Below are positions 63,901-64,000 of a DNA stretch of 64,000 bases, piece by piece. Under the pieces are notes generated by a model. It was not told where the DNA came from and did not search any database. It saw only the letters and a list, made by a program, of their open reading frames with translations. Each line of letters begins with the position of its first letter. The first letter of the stretch is position 1. The stretch comes from Phycisphaerales bacterium (GTDB taxonomy: Bacteria > Planctomycetota > Phycisphaerae > Phycisphaerales > UBA1924). The DNA lies in the NCBI GenBank assembly GCA_020853975.1, contig JADYXW010000010.1:1-64000 (forward strand), given 5' to 3'. The translations under genes and the position numbers were made by a program.

Positions 63901-64000
63901 AGACGAGGATGGGGATGTCCTGCGGGGACTTGCCGACCTCGGAGAGTGCCGCGGTGACGGCGTTGATGGCGCACTTGACCTGGAGGAGGTCCTGGCTGGT
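60938..64000 (-). CDS. metH: cobalamin-dependent methionine synthase MetH, 5' end outside the window
   Basis: MetH transfers a methyl group from methyl-tetrahydrofolate via cobalamin to homocysteine. The frame is open to the right edge (1,020 residues seen; the first 150-200 are missing). Domains in order: homocysteine/zinc domain with VRIVGGCCGTTPDHIRLL (zinc Cys pair), pterin-binding domain (ILIVGERMNASGSRAFKKLL, VLDLNVDYAGRD, LMLDST), cap and B12 domain with GDVHDIGKNLVDIILTNNG (cobalamin His, near 62,230), and the reactivation domain ending FGYPACPRMEDQEKLFALLD. All domains needed for activity and AdoMet reactivation are present. The linker around 61,760-61,870 is long and charged. Confidence 0.97.
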   Translation of the reverse strand, partial: TSQDLLQVKCAINAVTAALSEVGKSPQDIPILVSVTIETTGSMLLGTEIAAVAHALAGYPIASLGLNCATGPTEMTEHVHWLGANWAAMGRAGVSRAVSVMPNAGLPVLRDGRAEFPLAPQPFATAMRRFLDHDRVRIVGGCCGTTPDHIRLLVDQVEEHLSKGTARSVTVSAPRPAVTSLYLPQEYRQDTSILIVGERMNASGSRAFKKLLEAEDWDGIVSLAREQVRHDGAHVLDLNVDYAGRDNASDMAQVVSRVVRQVNAPLMLDSTQLRTIESGLRHAGGKCIINSANFEEGDHKFDEVCDLALRYGAGLVIGSIDEDKEASMARTADRKLAIARRAYDRAVHHHGLAPADILFDPLVLPVSTGMESDRRSALETIEGVRLIARAFPECQTTVGLSNVSFGLRPAARVVLNSAFLYELQQAGLTSAIIHFSKILPRTRIPDDQWNAALDLIYDRRREGHDPLQAFIELFKDAAGPAASAGPAKALTLDERLRAHIVDGEKERLADTIAEALTLYAPLAIINDHLLDGMKTVGDLFGSGKMQLPFVLQSAEVMKAAVSLLEPHMERASGQSKGTLVLATVKGDVHDIGKNLVDIILTNNGYRVVNLGIKQPIDEIVKAWKDHKADAIGMSGLLVKSVNVMEENLRTLNDQGLRPVVILGGAALTRHYCESHLRDTYEGDVYYGKDAFDGLRTMDILTSGRAAELDIEIDDRQSKRSRAEDAINRSRAEKLAAPDLPAPGLPVQRSDVSTSVPVPTPPFWGSRVVDGLDLGDIYPFINPVALFRGQWQVKKGALSDADYDAVLEDKITPIFERLKAHCRDQRILLPSVVYGYFPCNSVGNDLIIWDPASTSRELLRFTFPRQPDKRRLCISDFFRPLESGERDVLGLSCVTMGPRASEAAQELFGANNYTEYLYLHGLGVETAEALAEFWHKRMRQELGIGHLDSPRVKELFTQHYQGSRYSFGYPACPRMEDQEKLFALLDPARIGCRLTENWQIDPEQSTSAIIVHHPEAKYFNV

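Overview
The window reads as a piece of a high-GC planctomycete chromosome, most likely class Phycisphaerae. The grounds are DUF1800/DUF1501 and Planctomycete-cytochrome (PSCyt1/DUF1549) genes, a ThuA/DUF1080 gene, a PEP-CTERM-like sorting tail with a Pro-Gly-Ala variant, and a complete Alternative Complex III plus caa3 oxidase cluster, together with FliW/CsrA-linked flagellin. Assignment to class is inference. About 50 protein genes are packed with little spacing. I see no tRNA, rRNA, CRISPR array, insertion sequence, prophage or attachment site, so this looks like core chromosome.

Layout. 1-10,600: a left-edge gene for a basic low-complexity protein that runs out of the window, a secreted beta-propeller protein, a PAP2 phosphatase, a GT39 glycosyltransferase overlapping truB, two unrecognised membrane proteins, folE2 and an MlaE-type permease. 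9,775-25,345 (minus strand): one long respiratory operon, actA-B-C-D-E-F, a small membrane protein, a SCO copper chaperone, then cytochrome oxidase subunits II (with fused cytochrome c), I, III and IV and an unknown membrane-anchored protein. It should move electrons from quinol through ACIII to a caa3 oxidase. The divergent heme A synthase gene (25,599) supplies the oxidase cofactor. 27,239-40,824: DUF1800 and DUF1501 genes, a PEP-CTERM-like protein, an M19 dipeptidase, a ThuA/DUF1080 protein, an FHA-GAF-PP2C phosphatase, an SDR lacking the usual catalytic Tyr, an RMD1/DUF155-like protein and a large secreted S9 peptidase. 40,825-41,234 is a gene-free, hairpin-rich stretch before rpmH. 41,430-45,719 (minus): fbp and the 5-oxoprolinase genes pxpB, pxpC and pxpA in one tightly packed set. 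45,802-47,727: an apparent chimera joining the front of a PSCyt1/DUF1549 protein to the back of a DUF1501 protein.

47,793-56,308 is a flagellar block, flgI-flgJ-flgN-flgK-flgL-fliW-csrA-flagellin, ending in a strong intrinsic terminator. A sigma-54-like promoter precedes flgI. Hairpins with GGA-bearing loops, the classic CsrA target, cover the csrA leader and the ribosome-binding site of flagellin, which points to the FliW-CsrA-flagellin homeostatic switch. 56,400-64,000: a BioF-like enzyme, rpmE with its terminator, hutG-hutI, a DUF2071 protein and metH, cut at its 5' end by the right edge.

Seven genes lacking a clear Shine-Dalgarno have a TA...T-like -10 hexamer ending 6-8 bases before the start codon, which suggests leaderless transcripts are common here.
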